DNA of 64,000 nucleotides from Thereva unica (GCA_949987705.1 OX465281.1:191443112-191507111), one strand, 5' to 3'; shown: positions 32,340 through 44,401, counted from the first letter of the stretch. A program made the numbers and translations. Notes: a model not told the origin generated them from the letters alone.

Positions 32340-33400
32340 TATAAGTAATGAAAATAAATTTAAAAATATAAATAGTTTAAAAAAACTAAAAAATTCGCTT
32401 TAATGTTAAAATGAACCAAAAGGTAAAAAATAATTTTGAATGTAAAGTTCTTATTGCTGCAGCCACTTATTTAAATGTTAAAAAGCGTGGAGCGCTCTTT
32501 ACCTCTATTCTTATTTTATTAATACTGGAACTAGTGCCCCACGCTGCAGCAATAAAAACACTACATTCAAAATTAATTTTTACTTTTTGGTTAATTTTAA
32601 CATTAAAGCGAATTTTTAAGTTTTTTTAAACTATTTATTTTTATTTTTGACTTTTTAGCCTATTATGTGTCTTCCGCCTTTTTTTGATTATAAAAATTAC
32701 GTCATACAGCTTACTGTATTCTACCTGATACCCATGTCATTTGATACCCATGTCGGGGGCTCGGGGGAACAGAATTGCAAAAATCTGCCGCCATCGTGGA
32801 AACGCCTTCTTGATTTTTTCACGAAATGGTTAGATTGCATTTAGTACTTATACATTATGAGTTGAAGTCAGGTTGAACCCGAGTCCAATTACATTTAAAC
32901 GGTAGCCGAGTTGAGCTAGGGTCGACTGAACTCGACTCAGCTCCGCTACCTGGGTTGAGTAGAAATTATGCATACAGACGTGAGCTCAGTAGTTGAGTAG
33001 TTGAATTTAGTTAACAGCAGCCTATCTGTGTTTTGTTTGTGATTTTTAACGTGTAGTGCTTTTTTTAATTTCAACTCAAATCGACTATTCAACATCATCA
33101 TGTATACATTCTAATTATCGTGCGAACTACTACGTGTGCAAAATTTGAAGTTGATCGGTTATATTTTTTACTTTTTAGTCCGTTATAAGTATTCCGCAAT
33201 TTTGTGTTGGCCGCCATTTTGAATTTGGAATGACACCACATAGGTAATTCTATTTTATCCGTCTTTCTTTCATTTTGATTGCCATGTCAGGTGGCCGCGG
33301 AGCACAATTGCTAAAAATCGGGTGCCAAATGGTCAGATTTCATCGTCATCCAAACGAAACGTGTATGCAAAATTTCAGCTTAATCGTAAACCGGGAAGTG
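32340..33400 (-). repeat. Helitron-related repeat, copy H4
   Basis: Shares with Helitron H1, in the same orientation, the order TTAAAAAGCGTGG, ATTCTTATTTTATTA, TTTTTAAGTTTTTTTAAACT, TTTGATACCCATGTC and CAAAAATCTGCCGCC. From 32,860 it continues as a second, AACTCAAC-rich part that matches 13,865-14,390. Neither the TC nor the CTAG end is present. It shows the uninterrupted form of the site where the 5.2-kb MITE inserted in H1. Confidence 0.6.
32360..32645. repeat. Inverted repeat with 100-bp arms
   Basis: Left arm 32,360-32,462 (TTCGCTTTAATGTTAAAAT, CTTATTGCTGCAG) is mirrored by 32,545-32,645 (CTGCAGCAATAAA, ATTTTAACATTAAAGCGAA). The spacer is about 83 bp. It lies in the Helitron-related repeat H4; the right arm is standard Helitron sequence, so the left arm may be an inverted local duplication. 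Confidence 0.7.
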
Positions 33401-33689
33401 ACTAACTAAAACCGGGAAGTAACTTCTAAAATTTTATTACATAGTTACAAGTGAAGCTAATAAAAGCGTATTAAAAAGGGTTTAAGAAAAATTAGAAGTT
33501 GAAAAATAAAATACAGCGAGTATCGTTTCCCTCTCTTTCTTTCCTCTTTTGGTGAGGTAATGGCTCCAAAATTATCGCGGCCACCCGTTTGAACTACACC
33601 CCTATACCTAATACATTTAGGCGAGAGCGCTTCGATAGGTTCAGCAATCTGCCTAATAGCTTAAACTTTACTTTTCGAGCAGAATAGCG
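33401..33689. other. Gene-free stretch
   Basis: Carries a direct duplication of AAACCGGGAAGT (33,390-33,425). Nothing else recognised. Confidence 0.4.
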
Positions 33690-33960
33690 TCGAACATGGA
33701 GCCCCTGCTTCTCGCTATGGCGGAGCACTCACCAAGGTTTTGACAGATAACGGCAACTGTATGGCTCTGTTGGCCAAACTCTTTATACCAACAGCTTATA
33801 AACTTAGTTCTAAAGAACAAGATTAAGAGCTCCTTTCCTGACCGTTCAATCAAGATAATATTGGACGGCGTCGAATCCAATCCCTTCACCTAATTCGGCC
33901 GGGGTTCCCTAGGGGTCAGTTCTATCACCGCCACTTTTCCTTTTTTCATTCGGCGTGTTT
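33690..33960 (+). pseudogene. LINE-A RT fragment
   Basis: GTTGGCCAAACTCTTTATAC, CCTGACCGTTCAATCAAGAT and ATTGGACGGCGTCGAATCCA match the LINE-A segment between the KAFDRVW and GVPQG blocks. It breaks off before FADD, with stops and frameshifts. Confidence 0.65.
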
Positions 33961-34489
33961 ATTCGCACCAGAAAAACGTGCCAAACGGGCTATGCGAGCT
34001 TGAGAATACCTTGACATGATTTTGTTTAGAAGTTTACATCCCGGAGAAATTCGTTGGCCACAAGAGAGCAAGAGAATGCTAGTTTGGTCGGTTTCCCATA
34101 AACTTTTCTACAAAAAGGTTTTATACACTTGGATCATTATTTAGGGAAATATGGAGGAGGGAATGGTATATTTAAAAAAAAAATTTTAACTGTTAAAAAC
34201 CAAGTTGCCTGACGATAGGATGGGTTCAGGTATGAATAGTGCGATTATGCGCATCCTTTGACGTAAAATCATTGAGTTGTTTACTCCCTCCTATTCAGGC
34301 AAAATGTATATCATCGCCATCTACACATCATTGGAGGAGTTCGCTGGAGTGGTTTTGCATGTGGGGATCAGCAGTTGATTCATTGGTATCACAGCGAAAG
34401 AGAGATTCACGAGATCGAGCTAAGATTAAAGAATGTCCCTTTTCTAAAGTCGAATTCGCCGATGTCGCTTTAGGCGCGCATCGTGGAAA
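33961..34489. other. Gene-free stretch
   Basis: No supportable gene. The frame at 34,239-34,496 lacks domain features, although its last codons touch the next pseudogene. Confidence 0.35.
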
Positions 34490-35215
34490 CCCCTAAAGTA
34501 AACTGTCACCAAGCCCTTGATATGGAACCACGCAAAGTTTCATTGACAGAAAATTTTGTTTCATGAAGCAGTCTAAGAAAAATCTGGTTTTGTCACTAGC
34601 CAGAATTACTAAGTAGTACCATTAAAATCAATGGTGAGGGAGTTACTGTGAACCCTCTGACAATTTTCCAAAGAACTGTCATAGCAAAAAAGAGTGACGA
34701 AGATGTTGTAGAAATATTGACATATAAATTAACTCCATTTCCCTTGGCTCTGTTCAGCGAGGCCGGAATGCGAAAAGGAAGTTATCCTTCTACGATGTTT
34801 CCCCAGTACACGACAACGCAACTCTCGATCTAACCCAAAAGCACCAATGTAGTAAACGCCGGTTTCCTGGGTGAACGGTGGGTTTTTATGGTTACAGTAA
34901 ACAGCACAAAACGAGTAGAACAGAACCAAAGAGGGCTTCGGTTGAAATCAACTTTGATAAAAAAAAAGCGCGATGATCACAGTTCAACAGGAGTATTTTC
35001 TTGCTAATGATGGGAACAAAACAACATTTATCCACTTGCTCAGCGAGAAAATGACAGCAGCAGGGATTGAAACAACTATTCCTACGGAGGATGCTGATGG
35101 CGCTATTTTGAGCTACCGTTTGAATAAAGCTGCTGTATATTCAACGGTAGTAATAGTTGGGGAAGATGTAGACTTAATAGTTCTTCTCATTGCATTGGCA
35201 CCACCATTTATCAAC
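34490..35215 (+). pseudogene. Decayed copy of a repeat-associated arthropod ORF with a GEDxDL motif
   Basis: Three frames in order read NPKVNCHQALDM, then VNPLTIFQRTVIAKKSDEDV and TPFPLALFSEAGMRKGSYPS (34,648-34,833), then KRVEQNQRGLRLKS, then TVQQEYFLANDGNKTTFIHL and VVIVGEDVDLIVLLIAL (34,973-35,215). I recognise the order (INCHxAL, NPLxxFQRI, ELxPFPLALF..GMRK, FLxNxxNKxxLI, VVGEDxDLLVLL) as a protein family that is abundant and repeated in arthropod genomes. Its biochemical role is not known to me. The acidic D..DL motif near the end recalls PIN-like nucleases, which is only an inference. Stops and frameshifts make it non-functional. The 3' part is replaced by a LINE-A tail. Confidence 0.6.
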
Positions 35216-35560
35216 ATGTACGCGAGACTATCCCGCTCCACTGACCTCCATACCCTCCACCCTCTTTCGCACACAACACGGTTCGGAAGTTAATTTTTGA
35301 ATAGAACAACACCTCGGGTGTGGAATAATCCTCCGCTATCAGTATTTCCGAACTTCGAGTTCAAAGTAAGGGCTTCGAGTTCAAAAGTACAGCTCATCGG
35401 AATATCCTCGAGCATCTCCCCAGACCCTCTCTTACCGTTCCTATTCTTTTATATTCTTCAAACTAAGCTTACTACTACATAGCGCACCATGACCTTAACA
35501 ACATGCCAGACTGGTAGTACAAAAGGTGACTCTTAAACTTGATGGTCAAACTAAAGGTTG
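35216..35560 (+). mobile_element. LINE-A 3' end fragment
   Basis: From the region before NRTTPRVWNNPPLSVFPN to AAGCTTACTACTACATAGCG and TGGTAGTACAAAAGGTGACT. 5'-truncated copy inserted into the preceding pseudogene. Confidence 0.75.
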
Positions 35561-35569
35561 TCAAGGATG

Positions 35570-36640
35570 ATCAATCTAAAGGATATGTCATGAATCAGAA
35601 GCAGAAGAACCCGCTTTAGACCATCGTATAGATCGCCATTCGATCTCGATCTCTCGCGATTTTTATACTTCAATATACAGCGGTAATCTATTTAGTAGAT
35701 TCTCCAACGCTGCCGTCGGCGATATACTAATAGTCTCGGGGATGGAAAGGCAGCACATTCTTATAATCAAACTTAATTTTGTAGCAAAGCGATTAACCTG
35801 AGCCATAAAACACCATAAGCTATCATGGATCTTATGATGGTGTTACAACTATGGTTTTTAGTTATCGCCCCATAAGGATCCACAAACTATGCGGTATGGC
35901 AACAGAGGTCTGCGAAACCTAATCAAGTTGTCTATTCTGTCTGTCTATTCTCTTTTCAGTGAAGGTTAGCATCTAATGTCGTCCCTTAGTATTTGGTGTG
36001 CTGTGACAATTTTGCTAGCATTAAGGCTACATCAGTCAATGGACTTTTCCCTCCCATTATGGGTTTCCTGGTGCATCGTACTGTTTTGTGCCAACTGGCA
36101 CTGAGTCATACACTAGGGTAGGTACCAGTTGTTAACCAATTTAAGTGCTTGCTGCTAACATTCTTTTGTTATGGTGCCGCATAAACCTCGTCTTTTTAGA
36201 GCCGCTCTATAATGTCGATGTGTTGTCATTGTCGAAGACTCTGTCGATATCGAGAAAAACCGCCATCGTTTATCTCTCATTTTTCCATTGTGCGGACCAG
36301 ATTGTGAAACACCGTCTTAGTGTACTTTCCCAACAGCACACAAGATAAATACCTTGGTCGACAATTTTCTACGTTGTCTTCAGGCGAAAGACGACAGGCT
36401 TCTCGGCCTGAAGGATTTAGCCTTTCTCGTATATAAAAACAATATTGACGTTCCCCCACATAACATGGGATGTACCCAAGAGCGAAGTAGGCTCTGAATA
36501 TTTTACAGAGTAAAGGAGTGATTAGGTCGCGGTAGCCTGCAACAGGATGGGAAAAATGTCGTCTGCTCCAGGGGACTTGAAAATTTAAATCACCGAACCG
36601 CTTCGCTGGCAGCTTCTTTAACTTCCTTCAGGCAGCTTTC
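35570..36640 (-). pseudogene. R1/jockey-like non-LTR RT, heavily decayed
   Basis: Minus strand 36,640-36,300 reads SPGADDIFPILLQ, then LLCKIFRAYFALGYIPCY, NPSGREA and a RYLSCVLL-like block. This is the N-terminal RT region of R1/jockey-type elements (SPGxDGIFPxLLQ ... ALGYIPxxWR). Farther down (35,680-35,760) LENLLNRLPLYIEV resembles the post-RT segment. Many stops and frame changes; the catalytic YADD is not identifiable. Confidence 0.55.
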
Positions 36641-37873
36641 GTCGCGTCACTAAGTGGGATTAATGGCACCCTGGCAGAAATAGCGTGCTTATAGTAGTAC
36701 AACCAAGGTCTCCTCCCTTATTTGTGTGAAATAGGCGGCGATTCTCTTTACAGATCAAAGATCTACCGACGTACCTTTCACTATAATTTTGTGGAGATTT
36801 GCCGAGTCTTGAACATCTTCCATGCTCTGACAAAAGAGCCTCCAACTATCCCTATTTTCATTTTTTAATTTCATGATTATTAAAATTGATTAAGTCCCAT
36901 TAAAATTTAATATTTAAAATTAATAAATATTAAAAAATATGAAAAGTTTATGTTTAAAATTGGCTACAACACTTGTAAAATAATTAACGAAACTACGTCC
37001 ACTCTCCAACAATAAGCGCCATCTCAAGACAAGGTTCCGGCTTTGTACCCGAAATCATACAACGACCAAGTGTAGCCCCTGTTAAGCGTCTTGATGGACT
37101 GCAAATATCCTCAGCAATTGACGTAACTAATAAAAGATGCTTTCATCGGATTGTCTTCATCTCAGCTCATCCCAAGCACTTAGGATACACAATTCCAGCA
37201 GCCGCGCAATGCCACGATGATTCACTATGCATTAAGATGTGTTAATAGTTCGGCAGAGACGTGAGCCTCAAAGTGAATAGTAGCCAGAGTCTGCGCAGAC
37301 TCGACAAGGCGCTAATTTCATTATGACCATCATCAGAGATTCCACCGTGATTGAATCCGTCTATTCTCCACCGCGCGATGGACTGAATTTATTGCATCTG
37401 ACCTACCACCAGAAGCCTAGGCCCCAATACCTGATTTATGGGAAACGTGGACGTACAGGCTCCTCTACGCCTCACATGAGGAAATAAAAATAACGAAGAA
37501 CTCTCTACAATACGAGAAGAGGAGAAAAAATCGAGGAATTAACACATGAGGGAAGGTTGCACTGCCAAGGCACATGTGGTACGCATTTCAAGTTTGAATA
37601 TCTGGGATGTCCTTATGGGGGATGAAAAGGACGTCGAAAGTCTAAAATTAGAATTGGCAGAAGGATATATTACCACCGACTGTGCAGGTTTTATATATCT
37701 AGTTAAGATATAATTTTAGGCACCCTACATGTGATCAGCAGTCGAATACGATAGCGATAATTAAGGAATGTTTTTTTCTGTTTCGACGCTGCCAGATGTA
37801 GTAAAAAATTAAGAAAGTTAATTAATAATATTTTTTTGTAACTTTCTTTTTGGAATGAAGTTTGTAATACATT
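36641..37873. other. Gene-free stretch
   Basis: No recognisable domain on either strand, although 37,000-37,700 is less AT-rich than its surroundings and could be old, unrecognised transposon sequence. Confidence 0.35.
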
Positions 37874-38420
37874 GGGTGTGTTTCTTTACTTATTCCATAA
37901 AAGGAATAGAATAAATAGAATACTTGATGGAATATTCGGAATACAATGAATAAAGAAACGCACCGGGAATGACAGTAAACAAACTGAAGAAAAATTGTGA
38001 TTTATTCAAAAGAGTTGTGTATTTTAAAAATATTGTGGGACCTATATGTAAACTATAATAAGATTAGACTTTTGATGTCTCCTGGGGTCCATTTGAAATT
38101 ATTATTATCCATATCTGAAATTATTATTATTATTAGAAATACTTTTAAAAATGATAACAAATAAATAAGGGCCATGGCTGCCGCTTTCTTGCCAAATGAC
38201 ACAATTATGACAGTAATATATTTATATTATGTTATATTAGTAAGGTTAATTCCCTTTATTCTAAAAGTGTTCCACCTCAAGAGGTAGTTTAAAAAGAATA
38301 CATTCCGAATATTCCGAATGAATAAAAAAACGCTTCATCTGTCAATTCGAAACTTGGGAATGAATAAAGAAACACATTTTCTGTCTATTCCTTCTACGGA
38401 ATGAATAAAGAAACACACCC
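37874..38420. mobile_element. DNA transposon (547 bp) with ATT target duplication and subterminal repeats
   Basis: Inverted ends GGGTGTGTTTCTTTACTTAT and GGGTGTGTTTCTTTATTCAT, each continuing for about 37 bp. Flanking ATT is present at 37,871-37,873 and 38,421-38,423. GAATGAATAAAGAAACRC-like blocks recur at 37,950, 38,318, 38,355 and 38,398. No coding frame, so it is non-autonomous. Subterminal repeats of this kind are usually transposase-binding sites. Confidence 0.75.
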
Positions 38421-38619
38421 ATTAATGCAATGAATTTTATTTTAACATTTTGTATTTGTGTATTTAAAGGCTCTTAGTGAATGCTATACCTATGTGCATG
38501 GACAGTACTTTTCCTTAATTCAGGGAGAAATTCTACAAAATTGAGAAAGACACGAGCTAGGGGAACTCGCTATCACCACTCATTGCGGAGGCTTTCATGG
38601 CTTTCTTTGAATAGAAATT
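38421..38619. other. Gene-free spacer
   Basis: Nothing recognised before the Penelope-like fragment. Confidence 0.4.
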
Positions 38620-38755
38620 TGGCTCCGCTATCTAGACGACGCATTTGCCATTGTCAATCGAAATAATGTAGACAATCTACTCACCACGTTAAATAGCCAA
38701 TATGGAGACATACAGTTTACAAATGAAGTTAAGGACAACAAGAATATTGTATGGT
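38620..38755 (+). pseudogene. Penelope-like element RT fragment
   Basis: One frame reads WLRYLDDAFAIVNRNNVDNL, then LTTLNSQYGDIQFTNEVKDN. This is the catalytic Y-x-DD block and the following segment of Penelope-like reverse transcriptases (WLRYVDDTF ... LN..+..I.FT.E.E). The expected FLD is changed (VWFCG), and stops follow. No GIY-YIG endonuclease is visible. Confidence 0.7.
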
Positions 38756-39334
38756 TTTGTGGTCAATCATCAACGAAATAGGGGGAATAACATGTAGCAT
38801 AACATGCACGTGCCGCAAACTAATTCGAACTGATGGAAGTGCGATCATAACCTCCTAGCCGTGGCTACTGGTAACTATCATATAAAAGAGGATAGGCTAA
38901 TATGATCAAGCTAGTCCCTTCCAAGTAAGGTTGGTGTGATGCTAATAACCTCACCTGGAAAAAAAGAACTATTACGGAGCGAGCAACATTTGTGTCGTTC
39001 AATGTAAAAGTTGTGTGGCTCGGTATTTCGCTGTGGGGCAAATTACAGTGCACTTTAGGAGTTGCTTTGGTGTTGTGGCGGGGGATGTGATGGAATCCGG
39101 CTCCAAACAGGTTAACCTGTAGTGTTTTGAAGTGTGGAGTTGCACCGCTTTTGCAGGGAACGACACATTTTTTGCGAGAGGTCAAAACCGGCTACCGGTT
39201 GTAGAGCTTTTAAAGAAGGCCTTTAAATAGAGAGGAGCTAAGAAAGTATTGGATTTAGAATCTCTCATAAACAAACAAGTAAACAAGTGCCCTCAAGTAA
39301 TTTTTAGACTGGTGTGCACACTAACACCCCCCCC
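38756..39334. other. Gene-free stretch ending in a poly-C run
   Basis: No gene supported. A 13-base poly-C run (about 39,328-39,340) directly precedes the LINE-B copy. Confidence 0.4.
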
Positions 39335-40930
39335 CCCCCCAATAAATGGAATCTCTTTCTGTTGACGAGATTTTGACAGGTCTGAATAATCTTGACATAA
39401 AAACCGGTGATGGTCCCAACAATCTCCCTACTATTTTCTTGCAGTGCTGCTCAAAAGATATCGCATTTCCTCTTTATCTCATCTTCAACAAATCTTTATC
39501 ATTAGGAAAGTTGCTTTGGAAGAAATCCTACCTAAGGCCAATCTATAAATCCAGTGATAAGCACTCGATGGACAACTATAGAGGCATTGCCATTTTATCA
39601 ATTTCTAAGCTTTTTGAAAAGCTAGTTTATGACAGGTTTGCCCCTCTTATCGACCCATACCTAAACGAACAACAACACGGTTTTCGAAAAGGGCATTCAA
39701 CAACTTCTAACCTTATGGTCTTAATCTCCGAAATGCTTTGCGGTGTGGATGGCTATCAATTGGATGCTGTGTACACTGATTTTAGCAAGGCCTTCGATCG
39801 AGTGGACCACGCCTTCCTAATTGCAAAATTATTAAAGTTTGGAATATCAGGCTCTGTCCTGGAATGGTTAAAATCATATCTGAACGTAAGAACACAGGTT
39901 ATCAGATTCCAAGGATTTCTATCTAATGAGATCGAAGTAACCTCTGGCGATACCCAGGGTAGCCATCTTGGTCCTCTTCTTTTCAATCTTTTCATCTCCG
40001 ATCTATCGGAAAAACTAATAAATACTCCACATATCTTTTACGCGGATGATCTCAAAATTTATTGTGCCATTGAAACCCAAACTGATCGTTTCCTTCATGC
40101 AGACCAAACTGAATTCCTGTACAAGATTGGTGCACCACGAACAAAGCATAATGTTGAATCAGGTAGATCATATCGTAGATCTAGGTGTCGTCCTAGAAAA
40201 AAACTCAATTTCAACCTACACTACGATAATATTACTGCCAGAGCCAAAAAACATCTTGGTTTCATAAAGAGGAGAGCCAAACAAGAGTTCGATAATGTAT
40301 GGGTCACGAAAACACTCTTCTGTTCTCTAGTCCGCCCTATATGCATGTCATATCTGGGATCCCATAATCCAAGTAAGTAGCAGGAGGATCGAATCCGTTC
40401 AAAAGAGATATCTCGTTTTCGCCCTGAGCCATCTACACAACCCCCATGACTACCAAACCCTACCACACAACTTGCACACTCACAAAGTGCTTGATCTCAT
40501 GCCGTTATCTAGCAGGGGAAAACTGCTCATATCTGGCCTTGCCTTTGATGACCTAAGTGGAAAGCTTCAAGTGCAGTTTCTGTCGGACAAGATCAAATTC
40601 AATGATGTAGTCCAACCCACACGGCACACTAAATTACTTAGGGAATATCCCCAGCGTACCGATTACGCTAGGAACGAGCCCATTAACAGATGCTATATGG
40701 TTTTCAATAGTCATAGTTCCTGTTTCTCCCCCTTCAATCAACAAGGCATCCTATAAGAAAATACTCAGATCGATACTAATCTAGGGGGAGTTATCTTGAC
40801 AATAGTTTCAGTAGTTGTTAATCAATTATTATTAAAAGACTGTTTTACTACTTTGTTTTTTTTTTAATTTAAGTGTCATTTTTGTTGTACTTATTTTAAG
40901 TGTGCCTTGTTTGGCGAATAAATAAATAAA
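39335..40930 (+). mobile_element. LINE-B copy 2, 5'-truncated non-LTR retrotransposon
   Basis: A 344-codon frame (39,346-40,380) holds LKKSYLRPIYKSSDKHSMDN-like entry residues, QQHGFRKGHSTTSNLMVLIS, AVYTDFSKAFDRVDHAFLIA (catalytic Asp), TSGDTQGSHLGPLLFNLFIS (with DTQG where most relatives have VPQG), and FYADDLKIYC (catalytic DD). A frameshift near 40,110 moves the rest into other frames. The post-RT tail ends at 40,472-40,756. The 3' UTR ends with GAATAAATAAATAAAC near 40,930. Same family as 14,700-15,770. The N-terminal endonuclease is absent. Confidence 0.87.
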
Positions 40931-41139
40931 CAAACACTTTACATTACATCGCAACTGACCCTTCCAACCAATAAAACATAAATTATGGCTGCTTTTAATT
41001 CGCTTGCACACAAACTAGTAATTCTCCAATTATCAACATTTACTACATGAGAAAATGATCAAAGCCGGAGGTGATGTCTCCTCAGAAGGCTCCATTCGGG
41101 TATTCGGAACACACATATGGCATTCGGATCGTGTCCCGC
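40931..41139. other. Short gene-free spacer
   Basis: Nothing recognised. Confidence 0.4.
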
Positions 41140-41335
41140 CGGAGTAGAAGAAAGCGATCGTTGTCCCAATTTTGAAAAAAGGCGACAGTCGGGAATGCAG
41201 GAATCATCGCGGTATTATCCTCCTTTCGATCGTCGGAAAAGTACGAAAATGATACGATAGAGGGTACAGAAACATCGAGAGCAAACGAGCCAGAAAGAAC
41301 AAGCGGGATTTAGACCACCACATCGAGGACGCATG
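41140..41335 (+). pseudogene. RTE-like RT fragment
   Basis: Frames read KAIVVPILKKGDSRECRNHR followed by GIILLSIVGKV, and then QKEQAGFRPPHRGRMH. The first is the RT entry block and the last matches the QAGFRPHRGCIDQ block of copy 2 at 28,050. Frameshifted. Confidence 0.7.
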
Positions 41336-41455
41336 CATTGAATGACCACCTATGTACGCAACGCACACACACACAAACATACTTCTTATGAAATTTATGC
41401 TTAAAATACTGTCGGACCGATTTCAATAACTTCCCTATAAACTGGGAAGTTATTA
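41336..41455 (+). repeat. Rep-G 3' end fragment
   Basis: An AC-rich tract, then ATACTTCTTATGAAATTTAT, GTCGGACCGATTTCAATAAC and AACTGGGAAGTT, as at 2,935-3,073. Confidence 0.6.
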
Positions 41456-43472
41456 GGTGCGTTTCATAGCATAGGAGTGATATAGGGCCATTGGATCTAT
41501 TGACGGCAATCTCTCTGGGTCGCCTGGACTCTTGGATCGTCATGTTTCCCAATATCATATTGCAAACTTACTTTTCAAAGGTAATTTCAGGCTCATATTT
41601 TGACTATTAGGGCACGTTCTACGTTCCAAAACCGTTATTATATATTTTATCGCTTAGGAGACTTCTCCTGCGATTCCGGGACAATTTTTTTCGAAGAAAT
41701 GCTTCAATCCCAACTCAGAGGGGTTCTGGCCATAAGAAAGGGGGACCATTTTAGACCGCATCTCATGCATGCACAGTATTTTTATAATCTATATAAAATG
41801 AACAAACCTCATTGAAAAGTGTACATCTGCTTAGATAACTGCTGTCGGAGTATCTCACATGACCAGCAACTTATTACCGCAAATTCCAGTAATTTTTCAA
41901 TCATGAAACTGAATTAGCCTTCGCAAAGAAAAAGTTTATAATTTTAGTATTTTAAACACCTCCGCAGAAAACCCTCCTTCCAGAAATGGCACAGAGCACA
42001 GCTAAAACTCTTCGCTTAATTCGTTTTCCGAGCAAGAAATTTAACACACAGCATTTACATTAGAATAAGTAGCAGAAACGCCAAATGCCGGGTTGTAAAA
42101 TTGTAGCCGGGGCGTAGGAAAGTTGTAAAATCCAGATGAGCATGGGAACTGCAACAGTCAGTTCCGATCGTAAACCGAGCGGGGAATCAAATGCACGCGA
42201 AACGGCACAATTGCGAGGGTGAATCCAGCAATTAAATTAATCGGGAGATAAAACGAGGTAGGAATTTTCGGGATCGTGCTGCCGCACATCTCAATCCTCC
42301 CGCAATTTTAATTACGTCCATTGTCTCTCCACCCCCAAGGCGCACGGAGCTATTTCGGGGATGATTGTCCGGAAGTGAGAAAATTCACACCGGTTTAGTA
42401 GTGTATGATACCAATTCGTCTCGAGCTCTCCAGGTTGGTGAAGAGATTTCTGATTTCATCGAGGATGCCGGGCAGCCAGAGGGCCTCGCTTCGAGCATCT
42501 ACTGAAATGGATAATTATGTAGTATGGAAAGTATTTAAGTAAAGAAGCGTCAAATTGAATAATTAATCACTGTCGGGCCAAAGCAGAGTCGCTTTCAACC
42601 GGGCTGTATTAGAAATAGACCGCTGCGAGTAAAATTTGGGCTAATCGTCTCATTTTATAATCGGCAACTTGCGAGACTCTTTCCAATTGAATACCAACGC
42701 CACGAAGCCAGTATGGAAAGGTGCTAAGAAGATCCTAAGTCGGCTAGCTGCACGTACCAGTACAATTAACAACAATGAAGCGCTGTGGTGGTGTCAAGGT
42801 TTGATCACTTTCCTGACAAATTACTGTAATTAATTAAAAAAAATAAAGTGTCTGAGGACAGTGGGAAGTACCCGAAGTGAGAAAAGCCCCAGCAATCGAT
42901 ATTCATATCACGTGCTGAAACCATGAAGTGGTGAGATGCTCACAGTCGCGCTAATAACAATGCCTCGTACAGGTGTTAAATTGTGACATTTGTTACTTGA
43001 ACCACCTTTGCCAGGTCGATGATGAGAAGAGGCTTACGAGTGTATACGAGAAATACCTTTGGGGGCCTGCATTGGGGAATCTCACTACAAAGACGCTTGA
43101 GGCTTTTATTTTTTACTTAAAGTGGATTTCGTTGACATTGCCATAGAATTCTGGATAAAGGTGAGAATCCGTGAGACAAGAAAGCTCTTTTTCGTTGGTC
43201 TCGTATGAAATGTAAGACGCTGGAAAAATGTAATAATATTGAGGAAGAAATTTTTCGGGAAGAGAAGATAATATATCACGGCATTAAAGTGTTGCCTTGT
43301 CATTTCGGGGACACTGTTTTGTCGTAAACATATATTGGAATGGTGTGATTAGGTGCTTATTGCTTTCTTCGTGTTTTGTGAAATTACTTAAGGGGTGTTC
43401 TTCTTCACCTTTAAAAATTTCGCTGATGTATCAAAATGTCCACCAAGTAGCATATATGTTGAGTCAATTTGA
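41456..43472. other. Low-repeat stretch within the presumed retn intron
   Basis: None of the window's repeat families occurs between about 41,900 and 43,450. Base composition at 42,060-42,530 is more GC-rich. Apart from the candidate exon at 42,412-42,501, no gene is supported. A conserved non-coding region is possible. Confidence 0.4.
42412..42501 (-). CDS. Candidate internal exon, unidentified
   Basis: On the minus strand an acceptor TATCCATTTCAG at 42,502-42,513 precedes 90 nt with no stop in one frame, reading DARSEALWLPGILDEIRNLF and then TNLESSRRI, up to a possible donor G|GTATCA. Codon composition is GC-rich in contrast to the AT-rich surroundings. The exon would be phase 1-1 and 90 nt, so it could be skipped without changing frame. 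The peptide is not one I recognise, and no neighbouring exon was found. Confidence 0.3.
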
Positions 43473-44401
43473 TCTCTGTATATAAAAATAATTGGAGGGT
43501 CTGTCTATGATTTCAAAATAATTGCGTTTTTTCTAAGTTCATATGGCTACATGATATTTAAACAAAATCAAATATGTTTAGAATTTTTGTCTGTCTGTAT
43601 GACTGTATGTCTGTTTGTCCGGGCTAATCTCGGAAACGGCTTATCCGATTGGATGTATGTATATATGTATGTAGACATATCTTGCAACTTGATTTTGACC
43701 CACTTCCATATAACCGATCAATTCCAAATTTTGCACATATGTAAATCTCGCGTGACAATACGATCTGATCATTTTGTAAATAAATCAAAATGGCGGTTGC
43801 AATATGGCGGCCGAATTTCGCAATTGTACTCCCGATCCCCGACATGGGTATCAAATGAAAGGGTATGGGTAGAATACAATTATTTGTCATTCAAAATTCA
43901 AAATGGCAGCCAACACAAAATGGCGGACTACTTTTTTATTTATAATACACTAGGTATGGGGTATCAAAAGAAAGAATATTTATATTTATATATTTTTTTA
44001 CATTTCGAGAGGTAGGTTGTTTCCATATACTGGCTATAGTAATAAAAACTTTACATTCAAAATTATTATTTAGTTTTTAGTTCATTTTAAGATAAAAGTA
44101 TTTTTAAGTTTTTTTTTAAACTATTTTTACTGGAATCCGATTATCGGAGCTGACTGTTATATCCGATTATCGGATTAGACCGAAAACTTGAACCCGTAGT
44201 CGAAAAAAGCGAGTGAACACTTTTTTATCATTCCAATTCCAGACTCAAAAGGCTCTTTCTAAATATTTAGGTTTGTCTTACTATATGGAGCATTTTCTTT
44301 CTTGGTCCGATTTTCGTGGTTGCCTATAGTCCGATCAGTATGTACGTAGACATCAATGGATATTTAAATATAGCTCTTTGAGATCTGCAATTGCAATGAA
44401 A

